64,000 nt of DNA from Thermopolyspora sp044507605 (GCA_044507605.1 JBIQJI010000018.1:25998-89997); one strand, 5' to 3'. Counted from the stretch's first letter, positions 19,206 through 28,226 are shown. Numbers and translations are program-made. The notes: a model not told the origin generated them from the sequence alone.

Positions 19206-19241
19206 GAGGGGTATCGGCCAGACCCGGCCGGGGCCCCTCCT
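19204..19241. terminator. hairpin between mini-ORF and ssb
   Basis: AGGAGGGG (19204-19211) pairs perfectly with CCCCTCCT (19234-19241), and an inner GGCC/GGCC pair lies in the loop. It sits 18 nt past the ssb stop on the minus strand and directly after the mini-ORF on the plus strand, so it can serve both directions. Confidence 0.6.
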
Positions 19242-19259
19242 CCCCTCGGACACCTCACC

Positions 19260-19682
19260 TCAGGCCGCGGTCTGCTCCCCTTCAGCCCATCCCTCCGCGG
19301 GTCTCTGGCAGGTCGCGATCGCCTCGGCGGGTCGTTGGAAGGTCGCGATGCCCCACTTCAGGTCGTGGCCGACCGACGTCGCCTCGATCTCGACGACGGG
19401 CCGCCGCACCCCGTCGCGCTCGGTCTCCCGCGTGCGCAACCGCCCGTGGACGATCACCGGGTGGCCCTTGCGCAGCGACTGGGCGACGTTGTCGGCCAGC
19501 CGGCGGTAGCAGCGCACCCGGTAGAAGCCGGTGGGGCCGTTGCGCCACTGCCGGGTCTGGCGGTCGACGTAGCGCGAGGACGTGGCCACTTTGATCACGG
19601 CCACGCGGGAGCCGTCGCCGAGCGGATAGGTTTCGGGCTCGTGGGTCACGTTGCCGCACAGGGTGACGTAGATTTCGTTCAT
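19260..19682 (-). CDS. ssbB: single-stranded DNA-binding protein, short C-terminus (SsbB-like)
   Basis: A 140-aa SSB with one OB fold: MNEIYVTLCGNVTHEPE, then FYRVRCYRRLADNVAQSLRKG and RVRVxGRLRTRE-type strands (HPVIVHGRLRTRETERDG). The acidic DDDIPF-type tail that recruits repair proteins is missing; the protein ends WAEGEQTAA. This matches the second actinobacterial paralogue SsbB, which in streptomycetes is linked to chromosome segregation at sporulation, and not the housekeeping SsbA. The start is fixed by GGAGGCGG upstream of ATG 19682. Two dynamin-like GTPase genes lie directly upstream on the same strand. Confidence 0.88.
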   Translation of the reverse strand: MNEIYVTLCGNVTHEPETYPLGDGSRVAVIKVATSSRYVDRQTRQWRNGPTGFYRVRCYRRLADNVAQSLRKGHPVIVHGRLRTRETERDGVRRPVVEIEATSVGHDLKWGIATFQRPAEAIATCQRPAEGWAEGEQTAA

Positions 19683-19874
19683 TGCCGCCTCCGATGACGG
19701 GTCTGCCTGCGTGGACAGGATCTCGCTCCGCGCCGGCCACCAGGTCACCGAACGCCGTTCTGGGGATAACCTCGCCCTGTGTCACCCCGGCCCACGGCGC
19801 GGCCCACTGTGCCGGCCTTCCGTGCCGGCCTCGCTTACCGGCCCGCTGCGCCGATCCCCGTGCCGGGTGCGGTG

Positions 19875-21512
19875 TCAGCGGCGGACCACCGACATCGCGG
19901 TGAAGAACTCGTTGTAGCGGTGCAGCTCGCGCTCGACCGGCTTGATGACGGCCTCTTCGGCGACACCGGCCACCTTGCGGCGCATGTCCCGCTCCAGCCG
20001 CTCGCGCTCGGCGGCGGCGCCGAGCACGACGAAGTTGCGGCTCGCCACCGACGACAGCAGGCCGAGGCCGAGCACGCTCACCATGGTCAGCCCCAGCCAG
20101 GGCAGCACCGACAGGTCGGACAGCGGGCCGGTCGCCGCCGCGCCGCCGAAAAGGTTGTAGACGAGGATCGCGCCGCCCCACGCGGCCCCGGCCACGAACA
20201 GCACCACCAGCAGGTACTGCCAGATCTTCAGCGCCCACCACCAGCCGGGCACCCGGTCGAGCCGGGGCGCGACCGCCGACAGCTCGTCGGACAGCACCTG
20301 GGGCAGCCGGCCCGACGCCGAGCGCGCGGCGTCGCGCACGCCGTCGCGCCACGCCTCGGGCATGCCCGGGGTGAGGCCGTCGGCCAGCGCCTGCACGGCG
20401 TTGCCGACCTCCGCCGGCTGCGCGCTCACCGAACCGCCGACGAGGTTGTCGATCTCGGTGCGCAGGTCGCCCATGCGCAGGCTGCTCAGCGGATCGCGGC
20501 GCACCCGGTGCAGCCACCTCTGGTAGGGCCAGCCGACCCATTCGAGGGACCGGGCGCCGTACACGCTCTCCATGGCCTCGCCCACCGCGGGCACGCCGAT
20601 GGCGTCGCACAGCGCGTCGACCAGGCCCTCGCGCCGGGCGTCGTCGACGACGGGGTCGACCATCATGGCCTGGGGGGCCGGCATGACCCGGCTGAGCTCG
20701 ACGGCCAGCCGGTCGAGGTCGGCCTCCAGCCGCTGGGTGGCGGCGCGGCGCTGCGACACCGCCTCGGAGAGCACGCCCTTGAGGCCGTCGACGCCCCGGC
20801 CGGTGAGCGCCGATGTCGACACCAGGCGCGGATGCTCGACGCCCTCGCGTTTCAGCAGATCGGCGAGGTCGCCGACGCATTCGACGAGCTCCTCGGGGGC
20901 CAGCCGGTCGACCTGGTTGAGCACGAACACGGTCACCGCGTCGTGCCCCGCCAGCTCGGTGACGTACTGGCGGTGGATGGAGGCGTCGGCGTACTTCTGC
21001 GGGTCGAGCACCCACACCACCATGTCGGCGACCTTGATGAGCCGCTCGGCCTCGGTGTCGGTGAGCGCCCGGATGGAGTCGTGGTCGGGCAGGTCGAGCA
21101 GGATGAGGCCGTGCAGCCGGCTTTCGCCCCGGTCGAGCGCGCTGGCCCGGGCGAACCGGTGCCGCCACTGGATCTGCAGCCAGTCGAGCAGCGGGGCGGC
21201 GCCTTCGAGGCCCCACACGCAGGCGTGGGTGCGGGCGGTGGTCGGGCGGCGTACGCCGGTCGGCGACAGCTCCAGCCCGGAAATGCGGTTGAACAGGGAT
21301 GACTTGCCGCTGCCGGTGCCGCCGGCGAGCGCGACCACGGTGTGCTCGGCGGACAGCCGGAGCCGGTCTCCGGCCCGCATCAGCAGCCGACCGGCCTCGC
21401 TGATCAGCGCGGGGTCGACGCGCCCGGGGCCGAGCTCCACCACCCGGGCGAGCGCCGCCAGCCGGGGCCCCAGCCCGTGCTGTGCCTGCGGGCTCGTCGT
21501 GCTCAGAGTCAT
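19875..21512 (-). CDS. dynamin-like membrane GTPase (DynB/YfjP-like)
   Basis: A 545-aa GTPase. G1 is AGGTGSGKSSLFNR, G2 lies in the SPTGVRRPTTARTH stretch, G3 is DLPDHDS and G4 is NQVD. A long helical middle region follows, then two membrane helices (about 425-450 and 463-485) and a basic helical tail. This is the layout of the membrane-bound partner of the streptomycete dynamin-like pair DynA/DynB, which stabilises FtsZ rings during sporulation septation (recalled from the literature). Its ATG overlaps the stop of the upstream GTPase by 4 nt, so the two are made together. ssbB follows after 192 nt. Confidence 0.85.
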   Translation of the reverse strand: MTLSTTSPQAQHGLGPRLAALARVVELGPGRVDPALISEAGRLLMRAGDRLRLSAEHTVVALAGGTGSGKSSLFNRISGLELSPTGVRRPTTARTHACVWGLEGAAPLLDWLQIQWRHRFARASALDRGESRLHGLILLDLPDHDSIRALTDTEAERLIKVADMVVWVLDPQKYADASIHRQYVTELAGHDAVTVFVLNQVDRLAPEELVECVGDLADLLKREGVEHPRLVSTSALTGRGVDGLKGVLSEAVSQRRAATQRLEADLDRLAVELSRVMPAPQAMMVDPVVDDARREGLVDALCDAIGVPAVGEAMESVYGARSLEWVGWPYQRWLHRVRRDPLSSLRMGDLRTEIDNLVGGSVSAQPAEVGNAVQALADGLTPGMPEAWRDGVRDAARSASGRLPQVLSDELSAVAPRLDRVPGWWWALKIWQYLLVVLFVAGAAWGGAILVYNLFGGAAATGPLSDLSVLPWLGLTMVSVLGLGLLSSVASRNFVVLGAAAERERLERDMRRKVAGVAEEAVIKPVERELHRYNEFFTAMSVVRR

Positions 21513-23608
21513 CGGGCGACCTCGAGGTTGTACGTAGCCTGATAGAGCCTGGTGGCGGCGGCCTCGTCGGGGATGCCGGCGCTGTCGAGGACCCGGACGT
21601 ACCGCAGGGTCTCCTCGTCGAACAGCATGCCGATGCGGGCGCGCAGATCGCTGCGCGCCTTGGCGCCGATGCCGCGCACCGTCTCGGTGCCGAGCAGCCC
21701 GCGCAGCAGCCGTTCGGGCAGCGAGCCGACCGCGACAGGGCTCTGCCCGCCGTCGGGCACTTCGTAGCCGAGCAGCCCGACGGTCAGCACCACCGCGATC
21801 GACTCCACGTCGAACGACATGAGGCGGGCGATCGACCGCTTGGACGCGCCTTCGGCCCGGACGAGCTCGGTGACGTGGTCCTGCCAGGCGCCGATCGCGC
21901 GGCCGGCGCGCCGGACGAGCTCGTCGGACGGGCGGCTCAGATCGGCGGCGGCCGCGAGCCGGTCACCGGCCCCGGCCCGGTTGCGCCACCGGCCGACGAC
22001 CTCCTCGGCCGCCCGTTGCGCGGCCGCCGTGATGATCGACTCGAGGCCGGTGCGGAGCGCCGACTTCAGCGCACGCAGCCGCACCGGGCCCTGCGGCTGC
22101 GACTTGCCGCCGAACGGGCCGGGGCGGCGGCGGTGCAGTGCCTGCCGCAGGTCGCCGGACCCGGCGAAGTCCTGCCAGCGGGCCAGCACTTCGCCGCGCA
22201 GCAGCGACCCGTTGCGGGTCGCGGTGTCGATCTCGGCGAGCGCGCCCATGTACGCGGCGTCGACGTCGGTGCGCAGCTCGGCGCGGAACGCCGCCTCCGC
22301 CTCCAGCTGGCGTGCCAGCGCGGGCACCCGCGCCCGGAAGCTGTTCAGCGCGCCGGCCAGTGTCTCGCGGACGGCCTGGGAACGGCGCTGCCCGTCGACC
22401 GACAGCTCCGTCAGCCACATGCGCAGCTCGGCGATCTCGTGCTCGGGCAGCCGCCCGCCCGTCACCGTGGACTCGTGGACGACGAACCGCTCGACGTCGC
22501 CGAGGCCGTAGTCATCGAGCATGCGGACGAAATGCTTGAGGACGACCTCGCGCGACTTGGGCGGGACCCGCGACAGCACGATGGCCAGCCGCGCGCCGCG
22601 CTCCTTGGCCAGCTTCAGCAGCTGCCAGGAGGGCGCGTCGGCGTAGCGGGCCGCCGTCGTGACGAAGACCCACAGGTCGCCGGCGTCGAGCATGCGGTGG
22701 GCGATCTCGTGGTGCTCCTCCACGACCGAGTCGATGTCGGGCGTGTCGAGCAGGGCGACCCCGGCCGGCAGCCGCTCGGTGACGGCGAGGATCAACGAGC
22801 CCTCGGGCGGCCGGCCCGGACCGGCCTCGATCCGGCGCAGGTGACCGAGGACCGGGCCGCGCGCGAACCAGTCGCGGTCGTCGGGGTGGCAGACCAGCAC
22901 CGGGGTGCCGGTGGTCGGGCGGCGGACGCCGGTCGCGCTGACCTTCGTCGCCGCGAGCGTGTTGACCAGGGTCGACTTGCCCGCACCGGTCGAGCCGGCG
23001 ATGACGATGAGGGCGGGCGCGGTGCTCACCCGCACCCGGGGGATGACGTAGCCGGCGAGCTGCGCCAGGATCTCGGCCTGCGCCTTGCGCGCTTCCTCGG
23101 CGCCCGGCAGGTCCAGGCCGAACCGCAGGCCGACGATGCTCTGGCGCAGCTCGGACAGCGCGCGGGTCAGCGCCTCCGACGCGAACTCGGGCATCGGTAT
23201 CTCCCGCATCGGCGTGGGCGCCTCGCCGGGGCCGGCGTCGTCCGCCTGCTCGCCGCCCCGCCCGTCCGCCTGCCCCTCGGGCTGCTCGGCCGTCTGTCCC
23301 TCGGGCTGCTCGGCCGCGTGCCCGTCGGCCTGCTCGGCCGGCGTGAAGACGGACGGGAAGACCAGAGGGCCGGGCTCCTCCCCGACGAACGCATCGGACG
23401 GCTCGGACGGCTCGGCCTGCTCGGTGGCCGGAGGGCCGGCCCGGCCGGCCTTCTCCGCCCCGTCGGTGGCTTCGGGCCCGGTGCCCTCGTGCCCGGGGGC
23501 TTCGTCGCCGGCGCCCGTGGCGCCCTCGGCGTCGCCGATGGCACCGAAGATCGCCGTCACCTCGCCGGGCTCGCCTTCTCCGGGCGTGGCCCCGCCGAAC
23601 TCGTTCAT
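21509..23608 (-). CDS. dynamin-like soluble GTPase (DynA-like)
   Basis: A 699-aa protein. The first 160 residues are disordered and acidic, with imperfect repeats rich in Glu/Gln/Gly (EQPEGQ type). The GTPase domain follows: G1 AGSTGAGKSTLVNT, the SATGVRRPTTGTP switch, G3 DTPDID. The usual N/TKxD G4 is not evident (VLSRVPPKSRE occupies that place), so nucleotide specificity may be relaxed. A long helical stalk-like region follows and no membrane helix is visible. ATG 23608 is preceded by GAGG. It is coupled (ATGA) to the membrane-bound partner, as expected for a hetero-oligomeric dynamin pair. Confidence 0.82.
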   Translation of the reverse strand: MNEFGGATPGEGEPGEVTAIFGAIGDAEGATGAGDEAPGHEGTGPEATDGAEKAGRAGPPATEQAEPSEPSDAFVGEEPGPLVFPSVFTPAEQADGHAAEQPEGQTAEQPEGQADGRGGEQADDAGPGEAPTPMREIPMPEFASEALTRALSELRQSIVGLRFGLDLPGAEEARKAQAEILAQLAGYVIPRVRVSTAPALIVIAGSTGAGKSTLVNTLAATKVSATGVRRPTTGTPVLVCHPDDRDWFARGPVLGHLRRIEAGPGRPPEGSLILAVTERLPAGVALLDTPDIDSVVEEHHEIAHRMLDAGDLWVFVTTAARYADAPSWQLLKLAKERGARLAIVLSRVPPKSREVVLKHFVRMLDDYGLGDVERFVVHESTVTGGRLPEHEIAELRMWLTELSVDGQRRSQAVRETLAGALNSFRARVPALARQLEAEAAFRAELRTDVDAAYMGALAEIDTATRNGSLLRGEVLARWQDFAGSGDLRQALHRRRPGPFGGKSQPQGPVRLRALKSALRTGLESIITAAAQRAAEEVVGRWRNRAGAGDRLAAAADLSRPSDELVRRAGRAIGAWQDHVTELVRAEGASKRSIARLMSFDVESIAVVLTVGLLGYEVPDGGQSPVAVGSLPERLLRGLLGTETVRGIGAKARSDLRARIGMLFDEETLRYVRVLDSAGIPDEAAATRLYQATYNLEVAR

Positions 23609-23691
23609 GGCGGCCTCGTCCCTGCCGACCCTTTTCCGGCCGGTTTCGTCGCTTGTCGGAGTCTGCCCGGGGGTCCTGTTGGCAGCCGACT

Positions 23692-24924
23692 TCACGAGAT
23701 TCGCTCCGCTCGCACCATTTCGATCTCCTGGCCGACTTTGACCACATCGCCGACGACCACGATCGCCGGCGGACGTACCCCAGCCGCGGTCACGCGTTCC
23801 GCCACGGTGGAGAGTGTGGCGAAAAGAACCCGTTGCGTGGGAAGAGTACCGTCCTGTACCAGGGTCACGGGAGTGTTCGGGTGACGTCCATTGTGTAGCA
23901 ATGTATCGGCGATATCCCGGATTCGTTTCACAGCCATCAGCAGCACGAGCGTGCCCTGACTCCGGGCCAGGGCCGGCCAGTCGACGGTGGAGCGGGGGTC
24001 GCCGGGCGGCACGTGCACCGAGATGACGTGAAACTCCTGGCTGACTCCACGATGGGTGACCGGCACGCCGGCCGCCGCCGGCACCGCCACCGCGCTCGTG
24101 ATGCCCGGCACCACGACGACCGGGATGCCCTCGCGGGCGCAGGCCAGCATCTCCTCGCCGCCGCGGCCGAACACGAACGGGTCGCCGCCCTTGAGCCGCA
24201 CCACGAACCGGCCGGCCCGCGCGTGCTCGATCAGCAGCTCGTTGATCTTCTCCTGGGCCAGGTAGCGGCCGTACGGGATCTTGGCGGCGTCGATCAGCTC
24301 GACGTCGGGCGGCAGCTCGTCGAGCAGGGCACGCGGGGCGAGCCGGTCGGCGATCACGACGTCGGCCTGGGCCAGCAGCTGCCGGCCGCGCACGGTGATC
24401 AGCCCGGGGTCGCCGGGGCCGCCGCCGACCAGCGCCACGCCCACGGGCTTGGTGCGGGAACGCCGGGCGTCGATCGTGCCGTCGCGCAGGGCGCCGACGA
24501 CGGCGTCTCTGATGCCGGCGGCGCGGCGCGGATCGCCGCCCGCCGTCACGGCGACGCCGATCTCGCCCACCCGGCCGCTCGCCGGGGTCCAGGCGGCGGA
24601 GGCGTCGCGGTCGTCGGCGCGGACGCACCAGATGTGCTTGGCCTCGGCCTCGGCGGCCACGGCCGTGTTGACCGCGCGGTCGTCGGTGCACGCCTGGACG
24701 AGCCACGCGCCGTCGCAGTCGCCCACCTGGTACGGGCGCCGCTCCCACGTCAGGCGGCCCCGGGCGACCAGGTCGTCGAGCGACGGGGTGACGCTCGGAG
24801 ACACCAGGACGACCACCGCGCCGGCGTCGAGCAGGGCGGGGACCCGCCGCTGGGCCACCCGGCCGCCACCGACGACGAGCACGCGCCGTCCCTCCAGGCG
24901 CAGCCCCAGCAGGTAGGGCGACAT
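23692..24924 (-). CDS. cysG: uroporphyrinogen-III C-methyltransferase with precorrin-2 dehydrogenase-like domain
   Basis: A 410-aa fusion. The N-terminal 150 residues carry a Rossmann motif (VLVVGGGRVAQRRVPALL) like the dehydrogenase/chelatase half of CysG. The C-terminal SUMT domain has VALVGGGPGDPGLITVRG, VVRLKGGDPFVFGRGGEE and VVPGITSA, the SAM and substrate motifs. It converts uroporphyrinogen III to precorrin-2 and probably on toward sirohaem or cobalamin. Actinobacterial CysG/CobA fusions have this shape. A GGGGAGAT ribosome site precedes the ATG. cobT lies 119 nt upstream. Confidence 0.92.
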   Translation of the reverse strand: MSPYLLGLRLEGRRVLVVGGGRVAQRRVPALLDAGAVVVLVSPSVTPSLDDLVARGRLTWERRPYQVGDCDGAWLVQACTDDRAVNTAVAAEAEAKHIWCVRADDRDASAAWTPASGRVGEIGVAVTAGGDPRRAAGIRDAVVGALRDGTIDARRSRTKPVGVALVGGGPGDPGLITVRGRQLLAQADVVIADRLAPRALLDELPPDVELIDAAKIPYGRYLAQEKINELLIEHARAGRFVVRLKGGDPFVFGRGGEEMLACAREGIPVVVVPGITSAVAVPAAAGVPVTHRGVSQEFHVISVHVPPGDPRSTVDWPALARSQGTLVLLMAVKRIRDIADTLLHNGRHPNTPVTLVQDGTLPTQRVLFATLSTVAERVTAAGVRPPAIVVVGDVVKVGQEIEMVRAERIS

Positions 24925-25043
24925 GACTCGGATCTCCCCTTCACGTGACGGGTCAAGCGAGGCGTGGTGCGTGAGTTAAACGTACCGGTCTTTTGTCACA
25001 GGAGACGCAGGTTACCCGTGCTCCCGCGGCCACGCACACCCCG

Positions 25044-26129
25044 TCAGGAGTCCTTTTCGGTCACCCCGGCCGAATCGAAGGTGGCGACGTCGTGCATCAC
25101 CCGGACGGCCGCCCGGACGAGAGGGTAGGCGAGCAGCGCGCCGGTGCCCTCGCCGAGCCGCAGCTCCAGATCGACGAGGGGCCGCAGCCACACGTGGCCG
25201 AGCGCGAGGAGGTGGCCCGGCTCGGCGGAGCGGTGGCCGGCGACGCAGTAGCCGGCGGCGTGCGGGGACAGGGCGGCCGCGGCCAGGGCGGCGGACCCCG
25301 CGATCACGCCGTCGAGGATCACCGGCACCCGCTCGGCGGCCGCGCCGAGGACGAACCCGGCGATGGCGGCGTGCTCCAGGCCGCCGACGGCCGCGAGGAT
25401 CTCCAGGGGCGGGCGGGCGGTGTCGCCCGGGACGATGCCGTTGACGTAGAGCGCGCGGCGGACCACGCCGATCTTGCGGGCGAGCGTGGCGTCGTCGATG
25501 CCGGTGCCCCTGCCGGTGGCGTCGGCCGGGTCACGGCCGGTGAAGGCGCAGATGAGGGCGGCGGAGGCGGTCGTGTTGGCGATGCCCATGTCGCCGGTGA
25601 TCAGGCATCGGTTGCCCGCGGCGATCAGGTCGCGTGCGACCTCGATGCCGGCCTCGACGGCGGCGGTGACCTGCGCGGCGGTCATGGCCGGGCCGAGCGT
25701 CATGTCGGCTGTGCCGGGGGCGACCTTGCGGTCGATCAGGCCGGGCGCGGGCGACAGGGTGGCGGCGACGCCCACGTCGACCACGGTCACCGACGCGCCG
25801 GCCTCGGCGGCGAACGCGTTGGCCACCGCGCCCCCGGCGAGGAAGTTGCCGACCATCTGGGCCGTCACCTCGCGCGGCCATGGGGTGACGCCCTGCGCGT
25901 GCACGCCGTGGTCGCCCGCGAAGATGGCGAGGGCGGCCGGGGCCGGGTGCGGCGGCGGGCAGACCCCGGCGACGCCGGCCAGCTGGATCGCCACCTCCTC
26001 CAGCACGCCGAGCGAGCCGAGCGGCTTGGTGAGCCGTGACTGGTGCAGCCGCGCGGCCTCGGCCGCGGCGTCGTCGAGCGGCCCGATGGCGTCCAGGGTG
26101 CGGGCCAGGACCCCCTCGCCGGCGGTCAC
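25044..26129 (-). CDS. cobT: nicotinate-nucleotide-dimethylbenzimidazole phosphoribosyltransferase
   Basis: Activates dimethylbenzimidazole (making alpha-ribazole phosphate) for the lower loop of cobalamin. The 361-aa protein shows LTKPLGSLGVLEEVAIQLAG near the N-terminus, FAGDHGVHAQGVTPWP, and near the C-terminus DLELRLGEGTGALLAYPLV with the catalytic Glu. Length and order are normal. Its ATG overlaps the stop of the CbiX-like gene by 4 nt, so translation is coupled. No cobalamin riboswitch was recognised upstream. Confidence 0.95.
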   Translation of the reverse strand: MTAGEGVLARTLDAIGPLDDAAAEAARLHQSRLTKPLGSLGVLEEVAIQLAGVAGVCPPPHPAPAALAIFAGDHGVHAQGVTPWPREVTAQMVGNFLAGGAVANAFAAEAGASVTVVDVGVAATLSPAPGLIDRKVAPGTADMTLGPAMTAAQVTAAVEAGIEVARDLIAAGNRCLITGDMGIANTTASAALICAFTGRDPADATGRGTGIDDATLARKIGVVRRALYVNGIVPGDTARPPLEILAAVGGLEHAAIAGFVLGAAAERVPVILDGVIAGSAALAAAALSPHAAGYCVAGHRSAEPGHLLALGHVWLRPLVDLELRLGEGTGALLAYPLVRAAVRVMHDVATFDSAGVTEKDS

Positions 26130-26962
26130 GACGGGATTCCGCTCAGGGCGTCCTCATAGCGTTCGATCACCACGTCGGCGAGGCCCTCGCAGTCGCCGAT
26201 CGCCTCGGCGCAGCGGATCTCCATGCCCTCGTGCCCCGCCGCGTAGGCCATGGCCTGGGCCCAGACGCGCTCCAGCACCGCGTCGGCGAACGTGAGGTAC
26301 GGCAGCACGATGGCCCGTTTGGCGCCGAGCCGGCGGCAGCGCTCCAGGCCGCCGGGCACGCCCGGCCGGGCGTGGGGCGACACGAAGGCGGTCTCGACCG
26401 TCAGGTACGCCGAGGCGTGGGTCTCCCACAGCAGGCGCGAGACGCGGTGCACGTCGGCGTTGGCGGCCGGGTCGGCGGAACCGGAGCCGACCAGCACGAT
26501 GGCGGTGTCGGACAGGGCGACGCCCGGCGGCTCGGCGGCCGGGTCGCCCTGGGGCGCGGGGGCGGCCACGGGGGCCAGCCGGGGCAGCTCGGCCTGGGCG
26601 TCGGCGAGCCGCTCGGCGAGAAGCGCGAGGACCCGGGGGTCGGGGCCGATGGCGCGGCCGTAGTCGTACATGAGGGTGGGGTACCGTTTCTGCTCGATGG
26701 CCATGGCGCTGGGGATGGCGGCGCGATCGGGCTCGTTTCCGGTGAGCGCGAGGGGCAGCACCACCAGACGATGATGCCCCCGCGCGACGAGAGAGGCCAC
26801 CGATTCGGTCAAGGGCGGCTCGGCGGCGCCGAGGAACGCGCCGCACACGTCGGCGGCGATGTGGCCGAGCCGGCAGCGCAGCCGGTGGACGAACCTGCCG
26901 AACTCCACTACCCCGCAGTCGTCGTCGGTGCCGTATCCGATCAGCAGTAGTGGCGGCTTCAT
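26126..26962 (-). CDS. CbiX-type sirohydrochlorin chelatase with altered active-site His
   Basis: A 278-aa protein with the two-lobed chelatase fold: LLIGYGTDDDCGVVEFGRFV in the first half, VGSGSADPAANADVHRVSRLL in the second, and GVPGGLERCRRLGAKRAIVLPYL near the end. CbiX enzymes insert Co2+ or Fe2+ into sirohydrochlorin. Most actinobacterial members read GHGT at the first loop; here it is GYGT, so the metal-binding His is replaced by Tyr. Either another His serves or activity is changed. The gene is coupled to cobT, which argues for a cobalamin role. ATG 26962 is preceded by GGGAGAT. Confidence 0.85.
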   Translation of the reverse strand: MKPPLLLIGYGTDDDCGVVEFGRFVHRLRCRLGHIAADVCGAFLGAAEPPLTESVASLVARGHHRLVVLPLALTGNEPDRAAIPSAMAIEQKRYPTLMYDYGRAIGPDPRVLALLAERLADAQAELPRLAPVAAPAPQGDPAAEPPGVALSDTAIVLVGSGSADPAANADVHRVSRLLWETHASAYLTVETAFVSPHARPGVPGGLERCRRLGAKRAIVLPYLTFADAVLERVWAQAMAYAAGHEGMEIRCAEAIGDCEGLADVVIERYEDALSGIPS

Positions 26963-27057
26963 CCGCGATCTCCCATGCGGTTACCTGGGAATACGTAGGC
27001 AGAACCGCGAGAATATCCCAAAACGCTAGATCACGGGTGGACCTTTGCCGGATAGGT

Positions 27058-28137
27058 TCAGGGCCGCACCAGGCCGAACAGGACGGCATCGGAGTATTCC
27101 CCGGGCAGTGTCAGCGCCTTGCGCAGCACGCCCTCCTCGGTGAATCCGGCGCGGCGGGCGACGGCAAGGCTGGCGCGGTTGCCGACGGCGATGAGCAGCT
27201 CGACGCGGTGGAAGCCGCGGTCGAACAGGTACTCGCAGACCGTGCGGGTCGCCTCGGTCGCGTAGCCGAGCCCGCGCGCCCAGGGCGCGATCCAGTAGCC
27301 GACCTCGGCGGTGCCGCGCTCCCAGTCGGCGGTCACGCCGAGCGAGCCGACGAGCCGGCCGCGGCGGCGGGGTTCGAGGGCGAAGTGGGCCGTGCGGACG
27401 GGGTCGGTGTGGGCGTGGCGTACGCACCAGTCGAGCGCGTGCTGCCGGGTGTAGCCGCGGGCCCAGGGCATCCAGCGGCCGATCTCGAAGTCGCCGTCGA
27501 CCGCGTCGTAGATGTCGTCGGCGTCGCCGGGCGTGAAGGGGCGCAGGACCAGCCGTTCGCCGAGCAGCCGCACGCCGGTGCCGAAGCCGGTGCGCGGCAT
27601 CGGCGGGTCGCCGCGCAGCCGGCCGAAGACGACGATGTCGTGCGGGCCGTCGGCCTCGAAGCCGGCCCCGCGCAGCAGACCGTCGCGGACGAACCCGGCC
27701 TTCTCGGCCACGCGGATCGACGCGGCGTTGTCGAGGTTGGCCCGCAGCTCGACCCGGCGCAGGCCGCCCTCGCCCAGCGCCCACTGGCACAGCAGGCGGA
27801 CCGACTCGGTGGCGTATCCCTGGCAGCGGTGGGCGGGGTGGACGCCGTACCCGATCTCGGTGGTGCCGGCGCCCCACATCGTCTTGAACAGGCTGATGGC
27901 GCCGACGAGGACCCCGTCGGCGAGGATGGCCAGGTGCATGCCCTGCCCGGAGCGGTGCAGCTCGTGGACGCCGAACGTCAGCCACTGGTAGACGCCCGAG
28001 ACGTGGCCCGGCGCCCCGGGCGGCAGGAACTCGTCGCCGGCCTCGACGGCGGCTCGCACCTGACCGGAGTCCTCCGGGCCGAAGGGACGCAGCACCACCC
28101 GATCGGACTTCAGCGTCAAGTGGTCATCGAACCTCAT
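27058..28137 (-). CDS. tandem GNAT acetyltransferase (two domains)
   Basis: A 359-aa protein with two full RimJ/RimL-type GNAT domains. The first has VVLRPFGPEDSGQV, YGVHPAHRCQGYATESVRLL and NAASIRVAEKAGFVRDG; the second repeats LVLRPFTPGDADDI, IAPWARGLGYATEATRT and NRASLAVARRAGFTEEG. Such doublets are common in actinomycetes and may be internal heterodimers with one active lobe. GGAGGTGGG upstream fixes ATG 28137. The substrate (protein N-terminus or small amine) is unknown. It reads away from the ABC exporter genes but is on the same strand, 89 nt downstream. Confidence 0.88.
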   Translation of the reverse strand: MRFDDHLTLKSDRVVLRPFGPEDSGQVRAAVEAGDEFLPPGAPGHVSGVYQWLTFGVHELHRSGQGMHLAILADGVLVGAISLFKTMWGAGTTEIGYGVHPAHRCQGYATESVRLLCQWALGEGGLRRVELRANLDNAASIRVAEKAGFVRDGLLRGAGFEADGPHDIVVFGRLRGDPPMPRTGFGTGVRLLGERLVLRPFTPGDADDIYDAVDGDFEIGRWMPWARGYTRQHALDWCVRHAHTDPVRTAHFALEPRRRGRLVGSLGVTADWERGTAEVGYWIAPWARGLGYATEATRTVCEYLFDRGFHRVELLIAVGNRASLAVARRAGFTEEGVLRKALTLPGEYSDAVLFGLVRP

Positions 28138-28226
28138 CGACCCACCTCCATTTCGGGCGAAATATCGGCCCATTGTCTTCCCTCTGCGCCGTCTTCCCTC
28201 TGCGCCGGAGGCCGATCGCACAACGG

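Noticed and set aside
24925..27057. Cobalamin riboswitch near cysG/cobT/cbiX
   Set aside because: I looked for the B12-box and a long structured leader; the gaps are short (119 and 95 nt) and contain nothing recognisable.
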